Shown one piece after another: positions 29,888-41,809 of a stretch of 64,000 bases of DNA. The stretch is from Nissolia schottii. Lineage: Eukaryota; Streptophyta; Magnoliopsida; Fabales; Fabaceae. Under the pieces are notes generated by a model. That model did not search any database. It was given only the letters and a program-made list of their open reading frames with translations, and was not told the origin of the DNA. The position numbers and the translations under genes are program-made. The stretch's first letter is position 1, and each line of letters opens with the position of its first letter. Location: the NCBI GenBank assembly GCA_003254905.1, contig QANU01055854.1:252078-316077 (forward strand), given 5' to 3'.

Positions 29888-30008
29888 CAGACCGCTCAGC
29901 AGTACTCTAAGGTTGCTCAGCGGTTTGAACCTGAGCGCTTAGCGGTGCATTGGGACCGCTCAGCGGTACACGCCGCTCAGCGGTACCAAGGGCCGCTCAG
30001 CGGTCACT
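29888..30008. repeat. Cluster of CCGCTCAGCGG palindromes
   Basis: Six copies or near-copies of CCGCTCAGCGGT in 120 bp. CCGCT-C-AGCGG is an 11-base odd palindrome, so each can form a tight hairpin. The cluster is far more GC-rich than its surroundings. Confidence 0.8.
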
Positions 30009-32839
30009 GGCGAAACTAAAAACCGAATTCTTTATTTTCTTTCCTTTCTCATCCCCTTTGCTCATGGTTACTCCTTGAGGTTTTCACACATATTCTAACC
30101 ATCAAAACCTATCTAATCCAGGTCACAGGACCCTTCAGAATCATCTCCCTATCCTAACCAAGCATCTAAACTACCTAAGCATGCATACAAACATCAAGAC
30201 ATACACACACATAAACACATACATCCACCAAAGAGGTGAGTAAACTAGAGTTAACCAAATCTTAAGAGGCTGATTCGGTGAGGGAAGAGAGGCGGAAGAG
30301 TCGTCCTTCAAGCTTCGGGCGTGCTCCAAGTTGTCCGGCGGAGTTTCTTCGGCGAAGTCTCAGAGCACACGGACAGAGTTTTCCCTAGGATATGAATTTT
30401 TCCCATTTTTTTCTGATTATGGGGCTGTCTATTTATAGCCAAGAGGCTGCCCTAAAAATTACCTTTTTGCCCCTAGGTTTATTTACAATTTTGCCATTAT
30501 CATTTTCTTTTATAATTAATTAATTTGGAAGATAATCTATATGTCACATCAATGAATAGTAAATGGAATTTTAAATTAATTTCCTTTCAATCTGATTACT
30601 CACGTGGGCTGCTCCAAATTTTGACTTCTCCCGGTTCCGTTTCGCTCGTGTTTTATCGCTCGCAGTGTCGGTGCGTCGCGCACGGTCGTCCGAAAAATAT
30701 TCCGCTTGTATCGTCGTGATCCTCTAATTTCCCTGGTCATGGGAATATCAATGCTTTAAGGCATTTGTAAATTTTTCTCCGGAGGATATTTTCCACAGAT
30801 ACCTTTGGCCCGTTATCTCCCGCCGGTGTCCGAACAGGACCGTTCCACTGGCATTTCCGCTCTCGCCTGCTCTCGCCCATTTTTCCTAATGAGGTTTTGG
30901 GCTACTCTAAGGCATCTTAAAATGTTTCCCTCCATAAGGTATGCTTTCCAGAGACTTGAGGCCCTCCGCTCAGTTCCACTGGCTAAACGGGGCCAAACAG
31001 GACCGTTCTAGTGTCTGCGGAATCGTTCGAACCCGATCCGATTTCCGTTTTACCGACACTTTAGGTTTTCCATCCATCTCTAGGGGTCGAGAAGAATCAT
31101 TTGAGTGTCAGAAGAATTTGGAAATACCCCACAGAATAATTTCTACTGACCTCAAGAGATTAATTCCTACAAAGGGCTCTACGAGCAGCTATTCGGGGAA
31201 ACTTTCACTAAGGGATACATTTGTAATGTTTTCCTCCTTTCTAAATTCATTTATACATGATTTTATTTATTTTTACGAACTTTTTACTAAGGGGAAAAAG
31301 CGGGATGTTACACCAGGCATGGCAACCAAGCGCTAGGTATGGTTTTTAACATGAATTCTGACACATTTTTTTGCACTGTTTCGTTTGGAAAGGTGTCTTA
31401 GGTTATAAAAAGGGAGAGAAAATACAAATGTATCATCATCTAATCCTAGGAACACTAAAAAAATTAAGGTTTTGGAGAGAAATTCTTGAGGAAGAAGGTG
31501 TTCAAAGAGTAGGGATCGTCATCATTCTTTGACTCAACCATCATATGTATTATTCTCCCCTTTTTCCTTATTTCTTCATCATGTTTTCTAGTTCTAGCAT
31601 GAGCTAAATTTCTTAGGTTAGGGACTTAATGTATCCATGTTAATTTTCTAATTTAAATTAAGGTTATTCATTAATTGTTTTGTTCCTTTAGTTAATTTCT
31701 CTGTTTTTAAAGCTTTTGTTGCTTGATCACCAACTATATAGCTCTAGTCTTGTATACAATTTGAGAGGAGGAATATAAAAGTGCAATTGAGAAATTAATC
31801 ACAAGCTAGCTATAGTTAAGATAACTTGAGCGGGTTGTGCAATTTTGTGTGGGAAATCATAGAACTTTCATGCTTCAACTTAGTTTGTTTATGCTAAGAG
31901 ATTAGGTAATCGGTTAAATTGAAAGAAAATTACAAACTATCGAGAGAAGTTAGTAACTAGGGAATGATTCTTGATTGTTAAGAGAACCAAACAAGAATTA
32001 AATAATTGAAATTTGATTAGAACAATTAGCATAGGTAAAGTCAAGGGCCCTAACTCTATTTGTCCATCGAATTCAATTCCATATTTTCTGCACTTTTAAT
32101 TCTTATTAATTGTGTGATTATTTCTGAATTTTAAATCTTAGTATCACAAATCAACAAACCCATTTCCTTCCATTTCTCTTGTTAATCAATTATATTGAAC
32201 GATTAATTTGTCCTCATGGGTACGACAACCATTTTTCATCACTTTATTACTTGTATAACGCAATATACTTGCCGTGAAAATTCGTATCAGAGTCATGAGG
32301 GATTAGTGATGGAATATTCTCTCATTAACTAGAAAAATGAAATATTAAAATTTGAACGATGAATCGGCCACAGAAGCATTCCCTGCTGAAGTGGGAAATG
32401 GAGGATTTAATTTAGATTGAGCATTTTGCGAGGGAAGAGTGATGACATATTTTGTCGCTAAATTACGTTGACAAGTTTTGAGATATTTGCAAAGAAACAA
32501 TCCTCGCTAATAAGAAAAGTAAAATGTTAAAACTTTAGCGAGAAATCAATGATGAATTAATTTCTCACTAAAAGGGAGAGGAAAATATTTTGTTTCATCG
32601 AAGAGAGTCATGAGGGATTAGCAAGAGAAGTTTCTTTTGCTAAATTATGTGAAGAGTTTGCGAGGGATTAGCTAGAGAATTGTACCTCATTGTACATGCT
32701 TTAACCATTTACGAGTAAGAAGCAAGGGACTTGTCTCTTGCTAAACATTTTAGCTACGAAATATATGTTGCGAAGGATCATGTCATCGGTAATCCGTCAC
32801 TAATTGCTCATTGAAATTTTTGCCCCTCATTTTTTAATT

Positions 32840-33425
32840 TCTTACTACGGATCTACATTTGGCTCACTACTTCCTCATGTAACCATAATTCACCACTTTG
32901 TTTGAAGTAGCACTACTAGCCTCGTATAGCCATAGTCAAATGACTTCACAATACTTTTATTTTGAGCACATTTTTTTAGAGGTTGTTTTGAGCACATTAT
33001 AAAATGGTGAAGGCTTTGATGCACCTTAAAATTATGGTGTTTGATTCACCAGGTAGATTATGATGGTCCATATACATTTAGCTCCACCTTTAAAATGTGG
33101 TCATATACATTTCAAAAGTGTAATTAAATGTATTTCAATTTTGCTCTCACTGAAAACATTTCTCTTCTTACCATCTCTTTGGCCATTGCCTTTGGTCCTC
33201 TGCTTTACCGCTCATCCGCCTCCTCCTGACACCGTCTTGCAGCCATTGTCTCCCTCAGTTGGTTGGAACAAAAAAAATCACCTTCAACATATCTAAAAAC
33301 ACCATTAGAGCCAATGCCAGCAAAATCTCAGGCTCAACATCAACTAATATCCACCATCACTTTCAAACTTACCATTAATGATAACCATTTCTTTAATTAG
33401 TTTCGTCAAATGTCTCTCCTTAATC

Positions 33426-33467
<42 letters not shown>

Positions 33468-34730
33468 TACATAATTAAGCACATTTTTTTATTGTCTTCC
33501 CTCCCTCTCTCAGATGCTAGGATAAGAATAAAGACAATAAGAACAAGAAGAATAATGTTCAATCTCTCATCACCAAACAACCCCAATCCATTAACAACTA
33601 GAGTAAGAAAAGTTCCAAACTTGGCACCAATTTTTAGTAACAACAACAAGGCCAAGAAGAACCTTTCAAAATATAACATCCCAAAAAAAAAAAAAATCTA
33701 CGATAAAACTTAGACAAAATTATGAACTTGAACACAAACAGATCTAGGACGGTGACCATGGGGTGGCGGAGTGCGTAACGAATAGTGAATGCAGATCTGG
33801 GCTTGAAGTGGATGGAAGACCTTGAACACAAACATGGCAGCATCAACTTCTATAATGTGAAAACGTTTGTTAATCACTTCTATAATGTTTGTTCATCTCT
33901 TTAGAAATATTTGTTTACACGTCATTCTTAATGTATCTCGTATGTATATGTACATTGATGATTGATGGACAACATTTCATTGTATAAATAGCATTGCTAA
34001 TGTTATTATATATGGCTAATGTTAATTAACTTTTTATTAATTCAAGTGATTTAATTGTTGGACATTTCTTCCTTTTAAATAAAATTTAAAATTCAGTTTT
34101 AGTGGGAATGTAAGGGATCCAAAAATTAATTCTAAGAGTTCTAATTCAATAACGAATGGGTTATTTTGTTTTAAATTAGATTAATTAATATCTTATGAAT
34201 CTAAGTAATACTATAGTATTTTAAAGAAAAATAATTGCCCTTTTTACACAATTTATTCAATTAGAAGTAGATTACTAAATTCACTTGTAAGATAGAAAAA
34301 TGTAAAACCAAGTCAAATAAATTGAATTTCTTTTTGAAAAATGCTTAGTGTACATCTCAAAATATATCACCGTATTGCCACCAACATATATCATAATAAC
34401 TTTGGTATTTCTCTTTCTTCTCTTCATCAATTCTTTCACGTGGACAACTGAATCTACTTTTGCTTTTTTCAAATTCTTTCTCTTCCTTTTCCTTCTGCCG
34501 TAGTTATCACATACTTGTTTTTTTTTTTTGTTTTTTTCGTCCTTCATTATATTTTTTATTCTTCTTATTCTTTTTCATTCACAGTACAGAGTGTGGACAA
34601 GATACTTGATATCTGATACTCATCCTCCTCCTCTTCCTCCTTCTTCTTCTTTTTCTTCTTCTTTCATTAGAGGTTTCAACATCGATGTGACGAACAAGGT
34701 TTAACTCATCAATCAAACTGCTGATCTAAT
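32840..34730. other. Intergenic, no recognised gene
   Basis: AT-rich. It holds a (CT)n(CA)n microsatellite at about 33428-33468 and a pyrimidine-rich stretch at 34550-34670 (TCCTCCTCTTCC, TTCTTCTTC). Open frames at 33060-33850 and 34281-34547 show no domain and are largely simple-sequence translations. Confidence 0.45.
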
Positions 34731-34736
34731 TATGTG

Positions 34737-35262
34737 ATATGTTTCTGCGTTTATGTTTGTCATGTTTGTGTAATATGGTAGTAGAAGTTTGTGCAACATG
34801 CATCTTTCTATTTATTTTCTTAAATACTAATTTGTATTAATTAAGTGTTGTGTTTGTGCATTTATGTTTGAAATGTTTGTGCAATATGGTAATTAAAGTT
34901 TGTGCAATACCCATACCTTTGGTTTGGTCTTTTAGTATTTGTTGTTAATTGTGTTAATTTGTTTGCGCACATATGTTATATATGTTTATACAGTAGTGTG
35001 ACAAATGTTTGTGCACTACTCAATCTGCTGGTTTGGTCTTTTAATATTCAGTGTTAATTGTGTTCATATGTTTATGCATTTATGTTACACATGTTTGTGT
35101 AGTAGTGTGACAAATGTTTGTGTACTACTCTTTCTTCTGTTTTGGTCCTATGTAGTGTTAATCGTTTTATATGTTCGTGTAATAGGGTTGTTAATGTTTG
35201 TGCATTGTCTTTTAATACTTAATGTTAATTATGTTGATATGTTTATAAGTTTATGCAATCAA
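34737..35262 (+). repeat. Tandem repeat of about 109 bp, 4-5 units
   Basis: Diverged units contain, in order, TGTTTRTGCATTTATGTT, a GTTTGTGCAATA-like word, TTTGGTCTTTTA and GTGTTAATTGTGTTAAT. The clearest units start near 34847, 34960 and 35068. The array lies 0.7 kb upstream of the aspartic protease gene. Confidence 0.65.
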
Positions 35263-35264
35263 TT

Positions 35265-35928
35265 GAAAAAAAATACAAGAAGTGAACCCTGAACGTATTT
35301 AAATAGTAGATGACTGTAGAGAGAGTGACATATATTTCGGTGTAATACACGTAGTATGCTCTTTCTTTTATATCCTTTTTGCTTCATGTTTTGATTTCAA
35401 CATGGAAAGAAAGGAATGAAATTAAAAGCGGGGGACCCACAATGGAAAGAGACAAATGCACAATTAGCAATTAGCAAGCAAAGCCCAATTTCATTGTCAG
35501 ACACGTAGAAAGTCACGATGGCCCACCCGCGTGGCGTTTCGCATCGTCCCGTCATTGTTTCGTCCACACTCCTCCCTCCTCCTTTTAATCATCATCATCG
35601 TTTACCATAAATGCTAATCATATCACATCAAAACCCATCACCTTCGCTTTTCCATTAATTAATTAACTAATTAATTATTCCCCTCACAAAAATAGAAATT
35701 AGTTTGTTTTATCCAGTCACTCACAGTCACACAGTCTCACATACACACACACACCACACAGAGCTGAACGACGATCCACACAGTCGTCGTTCCTGCGTAC
35801 CCCAACCTTCACAACCTTCCTAATCCCTCATAACTGTCACTAATAGTAATTAACACCACTAATCTCGTTAAACTTTAATCACTCACCCTACACAACGCAT
35901 CGGAAAAAGTGCTTTTAGATCTATCCCG
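35265..35928 (+). promoter_or_regulatory. Upstream and 5' leader region of aspartic protease gene
   Basis: No distinct TATA box was identified. A CA-rich microsatellite (CACACACACACC, about 35740-35757) and pyrimidine-rich leader-like sequence lie within 200 bp of the ATG. GC content rises sharply at 35760, as in many plant 5' UTRs. Confidence 0.35.
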
Positions 35929-38900
35929 ATGCGGTGGTTAGTTATTCTGTTACTCTCGTCGTTGCTGCCGCCGCTTCCAACGACTTTCGCAATGTCGTTA
36001 CCGGCCACGTTCTCCGTCAGGCTGGTTCATCGGTTCTCACGAGAACTGAACCCGGTTCGGCACCGGACCGGTTCGTTGCCGGACCGCCGGAGCATGCGGC
36101 ACTACCAGATGCTTCTCAGCAGCGACAGGATCAGGCTCGGCGCTCGCCACCAGCTCATCTTCCCCTCCCGCGGCGGCAAAACGATGGCGCTCGGTAACGA
36201 CTTCGGTTGGTAAAGTAACTAGCCCCTAATTTTTTCACTTAATTTTTCTTCCTTCCCTGCAAGGGATGTGAGGTCTGGTTTATGATTTTTTTTTGGTTGC
36301 GATGCGATTAGGTTGCATTATACGTGGATTGATATAGGGACGCCGAGTACTTCGTTTCTTGTGGCGTTGGATGCGGGGAGCGATCTGCTATGGGTTCCGT
36401 GTGATTGCATACAGTGTGCTCCCTTGTCCGCTAGTTACTATGCCAATCTAGTACGGAGGCCCCTTTCTATCTATGTCGTCTTTGATTTTTTTTACTTTTC
36501 ATGTAAATTGAAACCTGTATTATGCTGTAAACTTGTAGTTGCTGTTCCCATCATTTAAAAAAAAAAAAAAAAAACCCTTGAAGTGGCTGTTGCGATTTCA
36601 TAAATTGAGAAGTGCTGGTGATGCTGCTGTAATTGGGGCATCATATCAAGCAAGAAAACCTAGTATGTTTGCATGGAGGGTTTTGAAAGGGAGGGAAGTG
36701 AAGGTTTCTTATTTTTAAAGCTAGGAAGTTATTTAATCTTTATAAAGCTAAATATATAATGATAAAAGGTGTTTATGATGATTTAAGGTTTCCTTGAAAA
36801 AATCTATAAATTAAAACATATTCTATTTAAATGAAAAACTTAACATCCCTTCCCTTTCCCTTTAAAACTCTTCCTCCAAAACATACCCTTAATTACATAT
36901 CAAATCTTTAACCTCACAACACAACAATGTTAATCTTACAACAATGTTTGTCGAGGTACCCTAGTCAAAAGATCCGAGTGTACCGTAACTCTATGTTTCA
37001 ATTAAGTTAGATAGAGCATAAGCTAAGACTTGGTAACAGGTTAGGTTTAGCAATTAGCACTTATTTTGCAATAATTGATTGGCAGGTGCTCCCTCATGTA
37101 TGGGGCATCTATTATGCAGGACAGAGATTTGAATCAGTATAGCCCTTCCCGTTCAATATCCAGCAAGCATCTATCTTGCAGCCATCAGTTGTGTGATATG
37201 GGTTCGAACTGTAAGAGTTCCAAGCAGCAGTGTCCGTACACCATCAATTACTTATCGGAGAATACATCAAGTTCTGGATTGTTGGTTGAGGACATATTGC
37301 ATCTTCAATCAAGTGGCGGCAGTAGCGGTGTATCGAACTCTTCTGTTCAGGCTCCGGTTGTTATCGGGTGGGGCTGAATTATCCTGTCCTTGTCACTACA
37401 GACTTTGCCTGATGAATGATGGTGTTTCTTTGTTTCAAAAGTAGTTGGCTGATTTTTTGTTTGATGTGAATTTTGTTCAATGCAGGTGTGGTATGAAGCA
37501 AAGTGGTGGTTATTTGGACGGGGTGGCTCCTGATGGTCTTATGGGTCTGGGACCTGGGGAGAGTTCCGTTCCAAGCTTTCTTGCTAAATCAGGATTAATC
37601 CGTGATTCTTTCTCCTTGTGTTTTAATGATGATGATTCCGGCCGAATATTTTTTGGGGACCAGGGATCAGGCATTCAACAGTCTACTGCATTCTTGCCAT
37701 TGGATGGAGTCTTGTACGAAACTAAATACTTTAAATTAGTTTTCACTCTTTCACTGCACTAAAATGTCATCTTGCTAATTGTGATAATTTGCTGGTCAGT
37801 TCAACATACATTATTGGAGTGGAGGCATGTTGTATTGGGAATTCTTGTCTTAAAATGACAAGTTTTAAAGCACAGGTTGATAGCGGAACATCATTTACAT
37901 TTCTTCCAGGCCATGTGTATGAAGCAATAGCTGAAGAGGTACTTTAGATTTTTGAATTTGTGGTTGTAAATTTTTTCTCAACCCATTTAATATGATTTTA
38001 TTTGTGGCAGTTTGATAAAAAAGTAAATGCTTCAAGATCTACCTTTGAAGGGTCTCCTTGGGAGTACTGTTACACAGCTGAGTGAGTTCACTTGATAGAT
38101 TTCTGTCTCTTTCTTGTCTCCTTAGTGCTTGATTTCTCTAAATGCAATCATTTTCTGATCTTTATGACAACTTTACTTTATAGAGTAAACCATCAAATCC
38201 TCCCCAATGTTGGCATCAATGATTAAGTTCGTACTCAAAGTATGGAAATCATCAAGTTCGTCCTTAGAGTTATTGCCAAAAGTTGATCAAATTAGTCCCT
38301 GAGCGTCAATCAAATTAGTCCCTTTCAAGGACTAATTTGATCGACTTTTGGCAACTTCAGGGACGAATATGATGATTTCCATACTTTGAGGACGATTTTG
38401 ATGGTTTACTCGTTTAATTAATTAATTAATTTAATTTTTAAATATTCTTTGAAACAGGTCGCAAGATTTGCCAAAGGTTCCCACCTTAACACTCATGTTC
38501 CAACAGAATAACAGCTTTGTGGTCTATAATCCTGTGTTTGTGTTCTATGGCAATCAGGTGAGTGTGGATTTAGTGATTCATCTTTTCTTTTTTTCTGGTT
38601 AAGTAAAAGAGTAGACAATAACATCCAGGACTAAAATGCCAGAAGAGGATTCATTACAAATATAGACTAATTAATACTTCCCTTTTGTCCTATCATTAAA
38701 AGAAAAATGTTAAATCAAACTGGTTGAACTTATAAGTAGGGTGTGGACATTGAAGAAATATATGGGTGCATTTGGTTTCAGTTTTCATTTCCAGTTTCTA
38801 TTTCTAGAATTTCTTATTTTTAGGATTTTATGAAGGAAATAGTGAAAACTACAAAATCCAGTTTCCTGTTTTCATTTCATGTTTTTACTATTTTCTTCAT

Positions 38901-40182
38901 AAAATCCAAAAAATAGGAAATTTTTGAAATGCAAAGTGAAACCAAACGTGCTCACTTTTTCTCTAGTTCTAGTTTGCAAAGATATGATTATACCTTATTT
39001 TTGTACTGCCTTCGTTCCCAAGCTTCCCATTTTATCTTACATCCAGGCCCTTTATTGGGGCCACATTGATCTGAACTACTTGAAACTTTACCTCTCATCT
39101 TCATCCCCTTGTACACATAGTTACATATCTGTCTCTAAGTGATTGATTGTAGCAGCGAGTAAATTTCTTGGAAAATTGATTTGTTACTAATTGGTGAACC
39201 AACTTTTCATTTTGAACAACTACAGAGGGTGCAACTGTAAGGCTACTGTCATGTGATTAAAGATGTTCAAATAAAGTTTATATTTTCTAGTGCTGCATCC
39301 ATTTAACATAGTAATAGAAAATGTTATCCACAATAGAATTTTCAGCTTTTGGCAAGAACTTTTTTTTTTTTTTAGTGAAGGAAGAAAAAATCATGTGGTA
39401 AGTTCTTCTGTAACACATGTGTCTAAATTATGAAGACTGATCTTTCTGTGAAGGGAATACTTGGATTTTGTTTAGCCATACAGCCAGCCGAAGGAGATTT
39501 GGGAACAGTTGGACGTAAGTTTAAATATTTTCTCTGGCAAAGGCTACTGATTGCTTCTACTCCATGGTCTAGCCTGGTCTACTCCATTGCTCCTACAACG
39601 TCAATATTTTCTTATTGTTAACAAATTCTTTTGCAGAGAACTTCATGACGGGATACTGGTTGGTATTTGATCGTGAAAACAAGAAGCTAGCCTGGTCACG
39701 CTCCAATTGTGAGTCATTTTACTCCTCATCATATGCATCTAAATTTTAAAGCATGCTGATTAATGATTAATTTAATGTGTTTTTACATCTTAGCATAAGT
39801 TCAAATAAAATCATCTAGGAAATGAAGCTGACACCTTAGTCTTTGCCCCATTTGCTTATGCCTTGTGCAAAGGCTTTCTTGCCTTTGCTCTCCCCGTCCT
39901 TCCCCTTTTCTTTCATTCCCGTTCGCTTAAAGTTGTGTACATGCATCTGTAGGTCAGGATGTCAATCTAGGTAAGGCGATGCCCCTTTCCCCTCCAAATG
40001 AGACAGCCTCAAATCCATTGCCTGCAGATGAGCAGCAAACAAACAATGGGTATGCAGTTGCTCCGGCAACAGCCGGAAGAGCTCCCCACAAACCTTCCAC
40101 CGCCACATCTCGGATGAATTCATTCCAGCAACATTGGTGTAGTTATTTGTTTCTTCTATTTCAACTTGTTTCAGCCTTTTAA
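35929..40182 (+). CDS. A1-family aspartic protease (ASPL1-like, secreted/GPI)
   Basis: Ten exons join without frame conflict to 522 residues: 35929-36209, 36312-36450, 37120-37367, 37486-37713, 37800-37938, 38011-38081, 38458-38557, 39454-39514, 39637-39708, 39953-40182. A signal peptide occupies about residues 1-21 (RWLVILLLSSLLPP). The first active-site block is LDAGSDLLWVPCDC (Asp 114) and the second VDSGTSFTFLP (Asp 326). Cys-rich segments (CSHQLCDMGSNC, EACCIGNSCL) match the plant subfamily close to Arabidopsis At5g10080. The hydrophobic C-terminal tail (YLFLLFQLVSAF) after a Pro/Ser/Thr-rich stretch suggests a GPI anchor, so it likely acts at the cell surface. The first motif is DAGS where classical pepsins have DTGS. 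The exon 4 donor (GTACGA at 37714) was chosen to keep the frame. Substrates are unknown. Confidence 0.9.
36663..36887. mobile_element. Foldback MITE in aspartic protease intron 2
   Basis: About 225 bp. The left end GTTTGCATGGAGGGTTTTGA pairs with the right end (reverse complement GTATGTTTTGGAGGAAGAG, then AAAGGGAAAGGGAAG). AT-rich centre, no coding. Superfamily not resolved. Confidence 0.6.
38184..38410. mobile_element. Foldback MITE in aspartic protease intron 6
   Basis: 227 bp. Ends AGTAAACCATCAAATCCTCC and, reverse-complemented, AGTAAACCATCAAAATCGTCC are inverted repeats. The interior is also palindromic around ATCAAATTAGTCCCT / AGGGACTAATTTGAT-like words, so the whole element folds back. 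A decayed relative is at 24660-24945. Confidence 0.75.
38764..38953. mobile_element. Foldback MITE in aspartic protease intron 7
   Basis: About 190 bp. The left end GGGTGCATTTGGTTTCA pairs with the right end (reverse complement GAGCACGTTTGGTTTCACTT). The arms run through mirrored TTTTCATTTCC and AAAATCC words. Termini of the GGGTGCATTTGG type are common in plant MITEs. Confidence 0.65.
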
Positions 40183-40730
40183 TGAGACCCCTCGCATTCT
40201 TATGTATTTCAAATAGCCTGTCTAGATAGCATTTACATGTATATCCAAATCTGTCTCCATTTTGTCCCCCTAGCTTTGTAAGTAATTTAGATCTTATACA
40301 CCATCCAATGCTGTTATTTTTTCAACATTGCCAGCATTTGATTCCAAACGACTTGTAATGGACCATTTTTGCTGTTAAGCCCCGTTGTTGCTGGGGTGAG
40401 GTTATGTGAATTAATTTGCTTCTTGTCCTAAAGACCGCCTTATTTTATTTAAATACGTCATTGCTTTAGTCATTCAACTTTTATGTTTTCTTTTTTTGAT
40501 GCGTAACTTTTATGTTACTTTGTAAGTTCTATCTGAAACTACGGTGGGACTATTTCACATATTGTGTTTGTGCATTCTTGTTTCTAATTTACCAAGTGTT
40601 TTGCATTGAAAAAAACCGAACTTGATATGGAACGATAAATTCCTATCTGTCATGCTTAAATGACATTATAGAATGGTTAATGGAACTTCAAATTTCAGTT
40701 AGCATCAGCCTCTAATAATGCAAACTGTTT
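40183..40730 (+). other. Aspartic protease 3' UTR and flank
   Basis: AT-rich sequence after the stop at 40180-40182; no other gene is seen. Confidence 0.45.
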
Positions 40731-41524
40731 GCACATGAAGTTTGCACATGAAGCCTCTAATTTGATGATGGTTACGGCATCCAACATTTCAGACGACAGA
40801 CCTCCTTCACCTTGTATCAATGCCACCAAAACTCACAAGAAAGACCTACCGCGCCATCACATCAATGGAGGACCGGGGAAAAGTTTCAACCGAAAGCACC
40901 TCCCAACCCACCCACCAACCTGAGGTCCCGATTCTCGAAGAAATATATACCACAAGGCTAAGCCCCACCGGCTAGCGAGAACCTCCACGGGGAAGAGGAG
41001 GCGCCTACACCACCTGACTTGGCAACAGTAGTGCAGTACCAGCAGCCAAAATACAATAGCTTGAAACGACCCTTCTCCAACTTCAACAGGTCGACGATCG
41101 TCGACGAAAGCAGGCGGAGATATGCGTGGCCGCAGAAAAAGCTTGACAAGAGGCAGAGTGTAAACGAAAAGAAGTCCTCAGGCAAGCGGAGGACAGAGAA
41201 CGCCACCTCGATGGTCTTAACCTCGAGGATGGGCAACACAACACAAACACCGCCCCAATTGTGTATCTCATCTCTACCTTGGTTGTCATGTACATTTGGT
41301 TCAATCCAACCTGCCACCAATCTTTGGTAGATTCCACTCGGTCCTCTATCCTTATTAACCCCTTCAAGAAATTCAATCATCTGTTTCTTAGCGCCATGTA
41401 TCTTCTAATAGTGCTTGGTTTAGGTCCAAGTCTCTATGAATGTGTTCGAAAGTTGAGGATTTCCGACCAAAGCCAATGCAAAATTAGAAATTTGTGTTGC
41501 TAGGTTCACCAATAGATAGTCTTC

Positions 41525-41797
41525 TTGAAGATTGAACATCAACACGAGAAGAATATCCTACATGGAATAAGCTTCTGTGTGGATCCACTTCAGGTTGAGG
41601 AGTTTGATCTAATGAAGAAAATCCTACATGGAATGAGCTTCTATAGGGGTCCACCTCATGCTAAAAATTCTGAGATGATGAGGAAACATACTATTGGGGG
41701 ACTACTAGAACAGATGAATAATATTGCGAATCGTTCCACATCACATCCATATCGTACTGTTGGGACATCGAAGATGATATCTCATAAAACTGCTTAG
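41525..41797 (+). other. Short ORF with internal 66-bp duplication
   Basis: A 90-codon frame holds two similar segments of about 22 residues, KNILHGISFCVDPLQ and KKILHGMSFYRGPPH, encoded by a 66-bp tandem duplication (41545-41680). No known domain. It lies next to the PMD pseudogene tail and may be non-coding repeat DNA. Confidence 0.3.
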
Positions 41798-41809
41798 ATT
41801 GAGTAGTCT

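Larger units (their letters stand above)
28445..31312 (-). mobile_element. Solo LTR of 2868 bp (large Ty3-like type)
   Basis: On the minus strand it starts TGTAACATCCCGC and ends GGGTGTTTCA. The 5-bp target duplication CCAGG is perfect (28440-28444, 31313-31317). It sits inside the 1.45-kb solo LTR. It carries a CCTCTTTCGAC repeat array (29300-29560) and a cluster of GCTCAGCGG palindromes (29890-30010). Size and termini match the solo LTR in the HIPP gene (47492-50325). No coding region remains. Open frames inside it are not genes. Confidence 0.8.
27967..32289 (+). mobile_element. Solo LTR of about 1.45 kb, itself split by another LTR
   Basis: Begins TGATAACTC and ends CGTATCA, flanked by GAGTA (27962-27966) and GAGTC (32290-32294), a target duplication with one difference. 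Net length without the nested 2868-bp LTR and its duplication is about 1450 bp. A TATA-like GTTATAAAAAGGG at about 31401 and a pyrimidine-rich stretch after it suit an LTR promoter. No internal genes remain, so it is a solo LTR fossil. The 3' part resembles LTRs of large Ty3 elements (Athila/Tat type), a weak assignment. Confidence 0.6.
27755..32835. repeat. CACTA-like block of about 133-bp repeats, host of nested LTRs
   Basis: Repeated words GAGGGATTAG, TTAGCGAGGGATC and TATCCCTCGCTAAA occur at 27770-27966 and resume at 32290-32760, with a spacing of about 133 bp (for example GTTGAAGAGA at 27821 and again at 27954). The block was continuous before LTR elements inserted at 27966/32290. Alternating direct and inverted GCGAGGG words resemble subterminal arrays of CACTA transposons. 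Clear CACTA termini were not found, so the class is tentative. Confidence 0.5.

Noticed and set aside
33344-33713. Frames of 111 codons on both strands
   Set aside because: Overlap on a (CT)n(CA)n microsatellite; no conserved residues.
40958-41380. 140-codon minus-strand frame
   Set aside because: No recognised domain and overlaps a plus-strand frame of similar length; could be repeat DNA near the PMD pseudogene.
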